64,000 nt of DNA, from positions 248,001-312,000 of the forward strand of contig NW_027476289.1 in the NCBI RefSeq assembly GCF_051020955.1. The letters are read 5' to 3'. This DNA is from Megalopta genalis (lineage: Eukaryota > Arthropoda > Insecta > Hymenoptera > Halictidae). Under the pieces are notes generated by a model. The model was not told the origin of the DNA. It saw only the letters and a program-made list of their open reading frames with translations, and ran no database searches. Shown here piece by piece: positions 24,701 to 35,700 of this stretch (position 1 is the first letter of the stretch; every line of letters starts with the position of its first letter). Made by a program: the position numbers and the translations under genes.

Positions 24701-26172
24701 CTTCTGAATGGATTTGAAGCTAAGTCGTTTGTGTCGCCTGCATTTGTAGCTATTTCATTTATGTGGCAAGTATTTGAAGCTAAATCATTTGTTTCGCATG
24801 GATTTGAAGCTAAACTTTCTGCATCGCATTGATTTGAAACTGAATCAAGTTTTTCTCTTGGATTTGAAGAAAACGCACTGGTTTCGCATGTAGTTGAAGC
24901 TAAATCATGTATATCACAAATGTTTGTAGCTAAACCATTTGTTTCGCATGGATTTGAAGCCAAGCCTTCTACTTCGCATTGATTTGAAACTAAATCATGT
25001 GTTTCGCTTGGATTTGAAGCTATCTCGTTTGTTTCGCATGCAGTTGAATCTAAATCACTTATATCACAAGTATTTGAAGCTAAACCATCTGATTCGCACG
25101 GATTTGATGCTAAACCACGTGTTTCCCATGAATTTGAACCTAAATCATGTGTTTCGCATAGATTTGAAGCTTACTCCTTTGTTCCGCCTGCATTTGAAGC
25201 TATATCATGTATATGACAAGCATTTGATTCTAAATAATTCGTTTCGCATGGATTTGAATCCAAGCCTTCTACTTCGCATTGATTTGAAGCTAAATCATGT
25301 GTTTCGCTTGGATTTGAAGCTAACTCGTTTGTTTCGCATGCATTTCAAGCTATATCATTTTTATCGCAAGTATCTGAAGCTAAATCATTTGTGTCGCATG
25401 GATTTGATGCTAAACCTTCTACATAGCATTGATTTGCAGCAAAATCATATGTTTCGCATGGATTTGAAGCTAGACCTTCTATATCGCATTCATTTGAAAT
25501 TAGTCATGTTTTTTGCATGGATTTGTAGCTAACTCGTTTGTTTCGCCTGCAGATGAAGCTATATCACTTATATCGCAAGTATCTGTAGCTAAATCATTTG
25601 TGTCGCATGGATTTGATGCTAAACCTTCTACATAGCACTGATTTGAAGCTTAATCATGTGTTTTGCATGGATTTTAAGCTAACTGGTTTGTTTTGCCTGC
25701 ATTTGAAGCTATATCACTTATATCGCAAGTATCTGAAGCTAAATCATTTGTGTCGCATGGATTTGATGCTAAACCTTCTACATAGCATTGATTTGAAGCT
25801 AACTCATCTATATCGCATGAATTGGAAGCTAACACGTTTGTTTCACATGCAGTTGAACCTAAATCATGTATATCACAAGTATTTGTAGCTGAACCATTTG
25901 ATTCGCATGAATATTAAGCTGAACCATGTGCTTCGCATGAGTTTGAAGCTAAACCACGTGTTTCGCACGGATTTGAAGCTAACTCGTTTGTTTCGCTTGC
26001 AGTTGTAGCTAAATAATGTATATCACAAGTATTTGTAACAAAACCATTTGTTTCGCACGGATCTGTAGCTAACTCGTTTGTTTTGTGTGCATTTCAAGCT
26101 AACTCACTTATACCGCAGGTATTTGAAGCTAAATCATGTGTTTCCCTTGGATTTGAAGCTAACTAGTTTATA
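15745..26172. repeat. 8.6-kb superrepeat, copy 2, expanded to 10.4 kb
   Basis: Second copy of 7,113-15,744 in direct tandem. It lacks the 300-bp internal duplication of the A module (17,485) and carries an additional 2,096-bp repeat. It starts with a B module at 15,745, directly after a linker and leader that in three of the other four copies of that linker (25,402, 44,318 and 48,509) and at 886 is followed by an A module. That places the duplication breakpoint inside the shared leader. The next block, starting at 26,173, has an A module at the equivalent place. Confidence 0.85.
18505..23940. repeat. 2,096-bp higher-order repeat, two full copies and one partial
   Basis: B modules at 18,505, 20,601 and 22,697 and H modules at 19,233, 21,329 and 23,425 are each 2,096 bp apart. 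The first two copies share GTGTGCATCGC and AATCGCTAG. The third has GTGTGTATCGC, AATCACTAG and TACTTAGCATTG, the variants of the 12,269 copy. So the order of variant types in 10,173-13,515 (type 1, type 2) is kept here with type 1 doubled. This supports gain of one whole repeat by unequal exchange after the larger duplication. Confidence 0.88.
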
Positions 26173-27148
26173 TTGAATGCAGTTGAAGCTAAATCATGTT
26201 TATCACAAGTATCTGATGCTAAACCATTTGTTTCGCAAGAATATGAAGCTAAACCATGTGTTTCGCTTGGATTTGAAGCTAACTCGTTTGTTTCGCCTGC
26301 ATTTGATGCTATATCAATTATATCGCAAGTATTTGAAGCTAAATCATTTGTGTCGCATAGCTTTGAAGCTAATTCGTTTGTTTCGCATGCATTTGGAGCT
26401 AAATCGTGTTTATCACAAGTATCTGAATCTGAACCATTTTTTTCGCAAGAATTTGAAGCTAAACCATTTGTTTCGCATTGATTTTAAGCTAAGCCTTCAA
26501 CATCGCATTGATTTGAAGCTAAATTATTTGGTTCCCTTGGATTTGAAGCGAACGCGATTGTTTCGCATGCAGTTGAAGCTAAATCATGTTTATCATAAAT
26601 ATCTGAAGCTAAACCATCTGTTTCGCAAGATTATTAAGCTAAACCATGTGTTTCTCATGGATTTGAAGCTAAATCATGTTTCTCGCGTGGATTTGAAGCC
26701 AACTCGTTTGCTTCGCCTGCACTTGAAGCTATATCGTTTATATCGCAAGAATGTGAAGCTAAATCATTTGCTTCGCATGGATTTGAAGCGAAGCCTTCTA
26801 CTTCGCATTGATTTGAATCTAATTCATGTGTTTCGCTTGCATTTTAAGCTAACTCGTTCGTTTTTCCTTCATTTGAAGCTATATCATTAAATCGCTAGTA
26901 TGTGAAGCTAAATCATTTGTGTCGCATGTATTTGAAGCTACGTCTCCTACTTCGCATTGATTTGAATCTAGATCATGTGTTTCGCATACATTTGAAGCTA
27001 ACTCGTTTGTTTCGCATGCAGTTGAAGGTAAATCATGTATACCACAAGTATTTGAAGCTAAACCATTTGTTTCGCATTGATTTGAAGCTAAGCCTTCAAC
27101 TTCGCATTGATTTGAAGCTAAATTATTTGGTTCCCTTGGATTTGAATC
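26173..27148. repeat. A-type module leading into the pentamer-rich domain
   Basis: Matches 1,657-2,632 at an offset of 24,516, including the 29-bp CATTAAATCGCTAG unit near 26,873. Small differences include GCCTGCATTTGATGC here against GCCCGCATTTGATGC in most other A modules, and a TTTTTTTCGC tract near 26,437 where others have TTTGTTTCGC or CTTGTTTCGC. At about 27,149 the homology breaks: this copy continues AATCTAACTCGTTTG, where the left copy continues AAGCTAACGCGAATA. From there it enters the segment duplicated at 49.4 kb. Confidence 0.8.
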
Positions 27149-30100
27149 TAACTCGTTTGTTTCGCATGCATTTGAAGCTATATCAATTGTATCGCAAGTA
27201 TTTGAAGCTAAATCATTTGTGTCGCATGGCTTTGTGGATAAGCCTTCTACTTCGCATTAATTTGAAGGTAAATCACGTGCTTCGCTTGGATTTGAAGCTA
27301 ACTCGTTTGTTTCGCCTGCATTTGAAGCTATATCATTTATATCGCAAGTATGTGAAACTAAATCATTTGTTTCGCATGGATTTGAAGCTAAGCCTTCTGC
27401 TTCGCATTGATTTGAAACTAAATCATGTGTTTCGCTTGGATTTGAAGCTAAGCCTTCTACTTCGCATTGATTTGAAACTAAATCATAAATTCGCTTGGAT
27501 TTGAAGCTATACCTTCTATATCGCATTCATTTGAAATTAGTCATGTTTTTTGCATGGATTTGTAGCTAACTCGTTTGTTTCGCCTGCAGATGAAGCTATA
27601 TCACTTATATCGCAAGTATCTGAAGCTGAATCATTTGTGTCGCATGGATTTGATGCTAAACCTTCTACATAGCATTGATTTGAAGCTTAATCATGTGTTT
27701 TGCATGGATTTTAAGCTAACTCGTTTATTTAGCCTGCATTTGAAGCTATATCACTTATATCGCAAGTATCTGATGCTAAATCATTTGTTTCGCATGGATT
27801 TGAAGCTAACTCGTTTGCTTCCCCTGCATTTGAAGCTTTATAAATTATATCGCAAGTTTTTGAAGCTAAATCATTTGTGTCGCTTGTATTTGAAGCCGCG
27901 CCTTCTACTTCGCATTGATTAGAAGCTAAATCATGTGTTTCGCATGGACTTGAAGCTAACTCGTTTGCTTCGCCTGCATTTGAAGCTATATCTATTATAT
28001 CGCAAGTATTGGAATCTAAATCACTTGTCTCGCACGGATTTGAAGCTAACTCGTTTGTTTCGCTTGCAGTTGTAGCTAAATAATGTATATCACAAGTATT
28101 TGTAACAAAACCATTTGTTTCGCACGGATCTGTAGCTAACTCGTTTGTTTTGTGTGCATTTCAAGCTAACTCACTTATACCGCAGGTATTTGAAGCTAAA
28201 TCATGTGTTTCCCTTGGATTTGAAGCTAACTAGTTTATATTGAATGCAGTTGAAGCTAAATCATGTTTATCACAAGTATCTGAATCTGAACCATTTGTTT
28301 CGCAAGAATTTGAAGCTAAACCATTTGTTTCGCATTGATTTTAAGCTAAGCCTTCAACATCGCAATGATTTGAAGCTAAATTATTTGGTTCCCTTGGATT
28401 TGAAGCTATCGCGATTGTTTCGCATGCAGTTGAAGCTAAATCATGTTCATCACAACTATCTGAAGCTAAACCATTTGTTTCGCAAGAATATGAAGCTAAA
28501 CCATGTGTTTCTCATGGATTTGAAGCTAAATCATGTTTCTCGCGTGGATTTGAAGCCAACTCGTTTGCTTCGCCTGCACTTGAAGCTATATCATTTATAT
28601 CGCAAGAATGTGAAGCTAAATCATTTGCTTCGCATGGATTTGAAGCGAAGCCTTCTACTTCGCATTGATTTGGAACTAAATCATGTGTTTCGCTTGGATT
28701 TGAAGCTAACTCGTTTGTTTCGCATGCATTTGAAGCTATATCAATTGTATCGCAAGTATTTGAAGCTAAATAATTTGTGTCGCATGGCTTTGTGGATTAG
28801 CCTTCTACTTCGCATTAATTTGAAGGTAAATCACGTGCTTCGCTTGGATTTGAAGCTAACTCGTTTGTTTCGCCTGCATTTGAAGCTATATCATTTATAT
28901 CGCAAGTATGTGAAACTAAATCATTTGTTTCGCATGGATTTGAAGCTAAGCCTTCTGCTTCGCATTGATTTGAAACTAAATCATGTGTTTCGCATGGATT
29001 TGAAGCTAAGCCTTCTACTTCACATTGATTTGAAACTAAATCATGTGGTTCGCATGGATTGGAAGCTAAATCATGTGTTTCGCACAGATTTGAAGCTAAC
29101 TCGTTTATTTCGCCTGCATTTGAAGCTATATCAGTTATATCGCAAGTATTTGAAGCTAAATCATTTGCGTCGCATGGCTTTGAGGATAAGCCTCCTACTT
29201 CGCATTGATTTGAAACTAAACCATGTGTTTCGCTTGGATTTGAAGCTAACTCGTTTGTTTCGCCTACATTTGAAGCTATATCATTTATATCGCAAGTATA
29301 TGAAGCTAAATCATTTGTGTTGCATGGCTTTGAAGCTAACTCGTTTGTTTCGCCTGCATTGAAGCTATATCACTTCTATCGCAAGTATTTGAAGCTAAAT
29401 CATTTGTGTCGCATGGATTTGAAGCTAAGCCTTCTACTTCGCATTGATTTGAAACTAAATCATCTGTTTTGCTTGGATTTGAATCTAACTCGTTTGTTTC
29501 GCATGCATTTGAAGCTATATCAATTGTATCGCAAGTATTTGAAGCTAAATCATTTGTATCGTATGGCTTTGTGGATAAGCCTTCTACTTCGCATTAATTT
29601 GAAGGTAAATCACGTGCTTCGCTTGGATTTGAAGCTAACTCGTTTGTTTCGCCTGCATTTGAAGCTATATCATTTATATCGCAAGTATGTGAAACTAAAT
29701 CATTTGTTTCGCATGGATTTGAAGCTAAGCCTTCTGCTTCGCATTGATTTGAAACTAAATCATGTGTTTCGCATGGATTTGAAGCTAAGCCTTCTACTTC
29801 ACATTGATTTGAAACTAAATCATGTGGTTCGCATGGATTTGAAGCTAAATCATGTGTTTCGCACAGATTTGAAGCTAACTCGTTTATTTCGCCTGCATTT
29901 GAAGCTATATCAGTTATATCGCAAGTATTTGAAGCTAAATCATTTGCGTCGCATGGCATTGAGGATAAGCCTCCTACTTCGCATTGATTTGAAACTAAAC
30001 CATGTGTTTCGCTTGGATTTGAAGCTAACTCGTTTGTTTCGCCTGCATTTGAAGCTATATCATTTATATCGCAAGTATATGAAGCTAAATCATTTGTGTT

Positions 30101-33100
30101 GCATGGCTTTGAAGCTAAGCCTTCTGCTTCGCATTGATTTGAAACTAAATCATGTGTTTCGCATGGATTTGAAGCTAAGCCTTCTACTTCACATTGATTT
30201 GAAACTAAATCATGTGGTTCGCATGGATTTGAAGCTAAATCATGTGTTTCGCACAGATTTGAAGCTAACTCGTTTATTTCGCCTGCAATTGAAGCTATAT
30301 CAGTTATATCGCAAGTATTTGAAGCTAAATCATTTGCGTCGCATGGCTTTGAGGATAAGCCTCCTACTTCGCATTGATTTGAAACTAAACCATGTGTTTC
30401 GCTTGGATTTGAAGCTAACTCGTTTGTTTCGCCTGCATTTGAAGCTATATCATTTATATCGCAAGTATATGAAGCTAAATCATTTGTGTTGCATGGCTTT
30501 GAAGCTAACTCGTTTCTTTCGCCTGCATTGAAGCTATATCACTTCTATCGCAAGTATTTGAAGGTAAATCATTTGTGTCGCATGGATTTGAAGCTAAGCC
30601 TTCTACTTCGCATTGATTTGAAACTAAATCATCTGTTTTGCTTGGATTTGAATCTAACTCGTTTGTTTGGCATGCATTTGAAGCTATATCAATTGTATCG
30701 CAAGTATTTGAAGCTAAATCATTTGTGTCGCATGGCTTTGAGGATAAGCCTTCTACTTCGCATTAATTTGAAGGTAAATCACGTGCTTCGCTTGGATTTG
30801 AAGCTAACTCGTTTGGTTCGCCTGCGTTTGAAGCTATATCATTTATATCGCAAGTATGTGAAACTAAATCATTTGTTTCGCATGGATTTGAAGCTAAGCC
30901 TTCTGCTTCGCATTGATTTGAAACTAAATCATGTGTTTCGCCTGCATTTGAAGCTATATCATTTATATCGCAAGTATGTGAAACTAAATCATTTGTTTCG
31001 CATGGATTTGAAGCTAAGCCTTCTGCTTCGCATTGATTTGAAACTAAATCATGTGTTTCGCTTGGATTTGAAGCTAACTCGTTTGTTTCGCCTGCATTTG
31101 AAGCTATATCATTTATATCGCAAGTATATGAAGCTAAATCATTTGTGTTGCATGGCTTTGAAGCAAACTCGCTTGTTTCGCCTGCATTGAAGCTATATCA
31201 CTTCTATCGCAAGTATTTGAAGCTAAATCATTTGTGTCGCATGGATTTGAAGCTAAGCCTTCTACTTCGCATTCATTTGGAACTAAATCATGTGTTCCGC
31301 TTGGATTTGAAGCTAACTCGTTTGTTTCGCATGCATTTGAAGCTATATCAATTGTATCGCAAGTATTTGAAGCTAAATCATTTGTGTCGCATGGCTTTGT
31401 GGATAAGCCTTCTACTTCGCATTAATTTGAAGGTAAATCACGTGCTTCGCTTGGATTTGAAGCTAACTCGTTTGTTTCGCCTGCATTTGAAGCTATATCA
31501 TTTATATCGCAAGTATGTGAAACTAAATCATTTGTTTCGCATGGATTTGAAGCTAAGCCTTCTGCTTCGCATTGATTTGAAACTAAATCATGTGTTTCGC
31601 ATGGATTTGAAGCTAAGCCTTCTACTTCACATTGATTTGAAACTAAATCATGTGGTTCGCATGGATTTGAAGCTAAATCATGTGTTTCGCACAGATTTGA
31701 AGCTAACTCGTTTATTTCGCCTGCATTTGAAGCTATATCATTTATATCGCAAGTATTTGAAGCTAAATCATTTGCGTCGCATGGCTTTGAGGATAAGCCT
31801 CCTACTTCGCATTGATTTGAAACTAAACCATGTGTTTCGCTTGGATTTGAAGCTAACTCGTTTGTTTCGCCTACATTTGAAGCTATGTCATTTATATCGC
31901 AAGTATATGAAGCTAAATCATTTGTGTTGCATGGCTTTGAAGCTAACTCGTTTGTTTCGCCTGCATTGAAGCTATATCACTTCTATCGCAAGTATTTGAA
32001 GCTAAATCATTTGTGTCGCATGGATTTGAAGCTAAGCCTTCTACTTCGCATTGATTTGAAACTAAATCATCTGTTTTGCTTGGATTTGAATCTAACTCGT
32101 TTGTTTCGCATGCATTTGAAGCTATATCAATTGTATCGCAAGTATTTGAAGCTAAATCATTTGTGTCGCATGGCTTTGTGGATAAGCCTTCTACTTCGCA
32201 TTAATTTGAAGGTAAATCACGTGCTTCGCTTGGATTTGAAGCTAACTCGTTTGTTTCGCCTGCATTTGAAGCTATATCATTTATATCGCAAGTATGTGAA
32301 ACTAAATCATTTGTTTCGCATGGATTTGAAGCTAAGCCTTCTGCTTCGCATTGATTTGAAACTAAATCATGTGTTTCGCATGGATTTGAAGCTAAGCCTT
32401 CTACTTCACATTGATTTGAAACTAAATCATGTGGTTCGCATGGATTTGAAGCTAAATCATGTGTTTCGCACAGATTTGAAGCTAACTCGTTTATTTCGCC
32501 TGCATTTGAAGCTATATCAGTTATATCGCAAGTATTTGAAGCTAAATCATTTGCGTCGCATGGCATTGAGGATAAGCCTCCTACTTCGCATTGATTTGAA
32601 ACTAAACCATGTGTTTCGCTTGGATTTGAAGCTAACTCGTTTGTTTCGCCTGCATTTGTAGCTATTTCATTTATGTGGCAAGTATTTGAAGCTAAATCAT
32701 TTGTTTCGCATGGATTTGAAGCTAAACTTTCTGCATCGCATTGGTTTGAAACTGAATCAAGTTTTTCTCTTGGATTTGAAGAAAACGCACTGGTTTCGCA
32801 TGTAGTTGAAGCTAAATCATGTATATCACAAATGTTTGTAGCTAAACCATTTGTTTCGCATGGATTTGAAGCCAAGCCTTCTACTTCGCATTGATTTGAA
32901 ACTAAATCATGTGTTTCGCTTGGATTTGAAGCTATCTCGTTTGTTTCGCATGCAGTTGAATCTAAATCACTTATATCACAAGTATTTGAAGCTAAACCAT
33001 CTGATTCGCACGGATTTGATGCTAAACCACGTGTTTCCCATGAATTTGAACCTAAATCATGTGTTTCGCATAGATTTGAAGCTTACTCCTTTGTTCCGCC

Positions 33101-34183
33101 TGCATTTGAAGCTATATCATGTATATGACAAGCATTTGATTCTAAATAATTCGTTTCGCATGGATTTGAATCCAAGCCTTCTACTTCGCATTGATTTGAA
33201 GCTAAATCATGTGTTTCGTTTGGATTTGAAGCTAACTCGTTTGTTTCGCATGCATTTCAAGCTATATCATTTTTATCGCAAGTATTTGAAGCTAAACCAT
33301 TTGATTCGCTTGGATTTGAAGCTAACTCGTTTGTTTCGCATGCAGTTGAAGCTAAATCATGTATATCACAAGTATTTGATGCTAAAATATTTGTTCCGCA
33401 TGCATTTGAAGCTAAGCCTTCTATTTCGCATTGATTAGAAGCTAAATCATGTGTTTCGCATGGACTTGAAGCTAACTCGTTTGCTTCTCCTGCATTTGAA
33501 GCTGTATCACTTATATCGCATGAATTGGAAGCTAAATCATTTGTTTCGCATGGATTTGAAGCCAAACCTTCTGCATCGCATTGATTTGAAACTGAATTAA
33601 GTTTTTCTCTTGGATTTGAAGAAAACTCACTGGTTTCGCATGTAGTTGAAGCTAAATCATGTATATCACAAATGTTTGTAGCTAAACCATTTGCTTCGCA
33701 TGGATTTGAAGCCGAGCCTTCTACTTCGCTTTGATTTGAAACTAAATCATGTATTTCGCTTGGATTTGAAGCTATCTCGTTTGTTTCGCATGCAGTTGAA
33801 TCTAAATCACTTATATCACAAGTATTTGAAGCTAAACCATCTGATTCGCACGGATTTGATGCTAAACCACGTGTTTCCCATGAATTTGAACCTAAATCAT
33901 GTGTTTCGCTTGCAGTTGAAGCTAAATCATGTTCTTCGCATGGATTTGAAGCTTACTCCTTTGTTCCGCCTGCATTTAAAGCTATATCATGTATATGACA
34001 AGCATTTGAATCTAAATAATTCGTTTCGCATGGATTTGAATCCAAGCCTTCTACTTCGCATTGATTTGAAGCTAAATCATGTGTTTCGCTTGGATTTGAA
34101 GCTAACTCGTTTATTTCGCATGCAGTTGAAGCTATATCAGTTATATCGCAAGTATCTGAAGCTAAATCATTTGTGTCGCATGG
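27149..34183. repeat. 7-kb pentamer-rich domain, copy 1
   Basis: Recurs at 49,387-55,252. The offset is 22,238 up to about 29.4 kb, 21,848 near 30.5-31.2 kb and 21,069 from about 32.7 kb on, so this copy has 390 and then 779 bp more than the second. Much of it is a regular cycle of five unit classes with tails CCTGCA, CAAGTA, CATGGA, CATTGA and CTTGGA. A 29-bp unit beginning TTGAAGCTATATCACTTC, one T short, occurs at 29,359, 30,528, 31,187 and 31,966. A leader copy sits near 28,040-28,262. The right end, 33,299-34,183, is homologous to bases 1-885. Plus-strand open frames of 200-404 codons and a minus-strand frame of 224 codons arise here because variation among units is low. Confidence 0.87.
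32201..32875 (-). other. Minus-strand repeat frame LASNPCETND (224 codons), possible coding relic
   Basis: This frame reads 22 decapeptides of the pattern x-C-[ED]-x-x-[DEG]-[LI]-[AV]-S-N, hydrophilic and Asn/Ser/Glu/Asp rich with one Cys in most units. An identical-length frame occurs at 53,270-53,944. Its five unit classes translate to PCETND, QCEVEG, PSETHD, AGETNE and TCDIND followed by LASN or a close variant. Of the three frames this gives the most protein-like composition and is open across all five classes. Against coding, it is closed by TAA at every CATTAATTTG unit and by 29-bp units, and no start or flanking exon is visible. An extracellular or structural repeat protein relic is possible but unproven. 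Confidence 0.3.
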
Positions 34184-35700
34184 CTTTGTGGATAAGCCTT
34201 CTACTTCGCCTTAATTTGAAGGTAAATCACGTGCTTCGCTTGGATTTGAAGCTAACTCGTTTGTTTCGCCTGCATTTGAAGCTATATCATTTATATCGCA
34301 AGTATGTGAAACTAAATCATTTGTTTCGCATGGATTTGAAGCTAAGCCTTCTGCTTCGCATTGATTTGAAACTAAATCATGTGTTTCGCATGGATTTGAA
34401 GCTAAGCCTTCTACTTCACATTGATTTGAAACTAAATCATGTGGTTCGCATGGATTTGAAGCTATGCCTTCTACTTCACATTGATTTGAATCTAAACCAT
34501 AAATTCGCTTGGATTTGAAGCTAACTCCCTTTTTCGTCTGCATTTGAAGCTGTATCAATTATATCGCAGGTATTCGAAGCTAAATCATTTGTGTCGCATG
34601 ACTTTGAAGCTAAGCCTTCTACTTCGCATTGATTTGTAGCTAAATCATTTGTTTCCCTTGGATTTGAAGCTAACTCGATTGTTTCGCATGCAGTTGAAGC
34701 TAAATCATGTTTATCACAAGTATCTGAAGCTGAACCACATGTTTCGCAAGTATATGAAGCTAAACCATGTGTTTCACATTGATTTGAAGCTAAATCATGT
34801 GTTCCGCATGGATTTGAAGCTAACTCGTTTGTTTTGCCTGCATTTGAAGTTATATCATTTATATCGCAAGTATTTGAAGCTAAATCATTTGTTTCGCATG
34901 AATTTTAAGCCAAATCATGTGTTTCGCATGGAATTGAATCTACCTGGTTTGTTTCGCTTCCAGTTGAATCTATATCACTTATATCGCAAGTATTTGAAAC
35001 TAAATCATGTGTTTCGCATGGATTTGAAGCTAAGCCTTCTACTTCACATTGATTTGAAACTAAATCATATGTTTCCCTTGGATTTGAAGCTAATTCGTTT
35101 GTATCGCCTGCATTTGAAGCTTTATCAATTATATCGCAAAATATTTAAAGCTAAATCAATTGTGTCGCATGGATTTGAAGCTAAGCCTTCTACTTCGCAT
35201 TGATTTGAAGCTAAATCAAGTGTTTCGGTTAGATTTGAAGCTAACTCGTTTGTTTCGCATGCAGTTGAATCTAAATCATGTATATTACAAGTATGTGAAG
35301 CTAAACCATTTGATTCGCACGGATTTGATGCTAAACCACGTGTTTTCAATGAATTTGAACCTTAATCGTGTCTTTCGCATGTATTTGAAGCTTAATCATG
35401 TCTTCTGAATGGATTTGAAGCTAAGTCGTTTGTGTTGCCTGCATTTGTAGCTATTTCATTTATGTGGCAAGTATTTGAAGCTAAATCATTTGTTTCGCAT
35501 GGATTTGAAGCTAAACTTTCTGCATCGCATTGATTTGAAACTGAATCAAGTTTTTCTCTTGGATTTGAAGAAAACGCACTGGTTTCGCATGTAGTTGAAG
35601 CTAAAGCATGTATATCACAAATGTTTGTAGCTAAACCATTTGTTTCGCATGGATTTGAAGCCAAGCCTTCTACTTCGCATTGATTTGAAACTAAATCATG
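34184..35700. repeat. Hybrid linker joining pentamer units to D/E-type modules
   Basis: Begins with pentamer units like those near 31.4 kb. Near 34,461 it switches to the tail of an H module (GCTATGCCTTCTACTTC, then the CATAAATTCG and TTTTTCGTC 29-bp units). From 34,649 it matches 4,227-5,279 at an offset of 30,422 and 42,864 onward at 8,215. It includes the 31-bp ATCGCAAAATA unit near 35,113-35,143. The switch is clean and in unit register, as expected for recombination between misaligned repeats. One private change, GTTGCCTGC for GTCGCCTGC, is near 35,435. Confidence 0.8.

Noticed and set aside
26430..26450. A homopolymer error at the TTTTTTTCGC tract
   Set aside because: The unit keeps its 30-bp length, so this is a substitution of G by T in TTTGTTTCGC and not a length error.
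29317..31969. A chain of overlapping genes resembling an operon, each overlapping the next by 46 bp
   Set aside because: The constant 46-bp overlap arises because each frame starts at the same GTG before a 29-bp marker unit and the previous frame ends just after that marker. No start context or non-repeat domain exists.
32201..32875. Calcium-binding or cysteine-knot repeat family on the minus strand
   Set aside because: One Cys per ten residues and acidic residues are visible, but no known spacing of a recognised family fits and the frame is broken throughout. Function would be invented.
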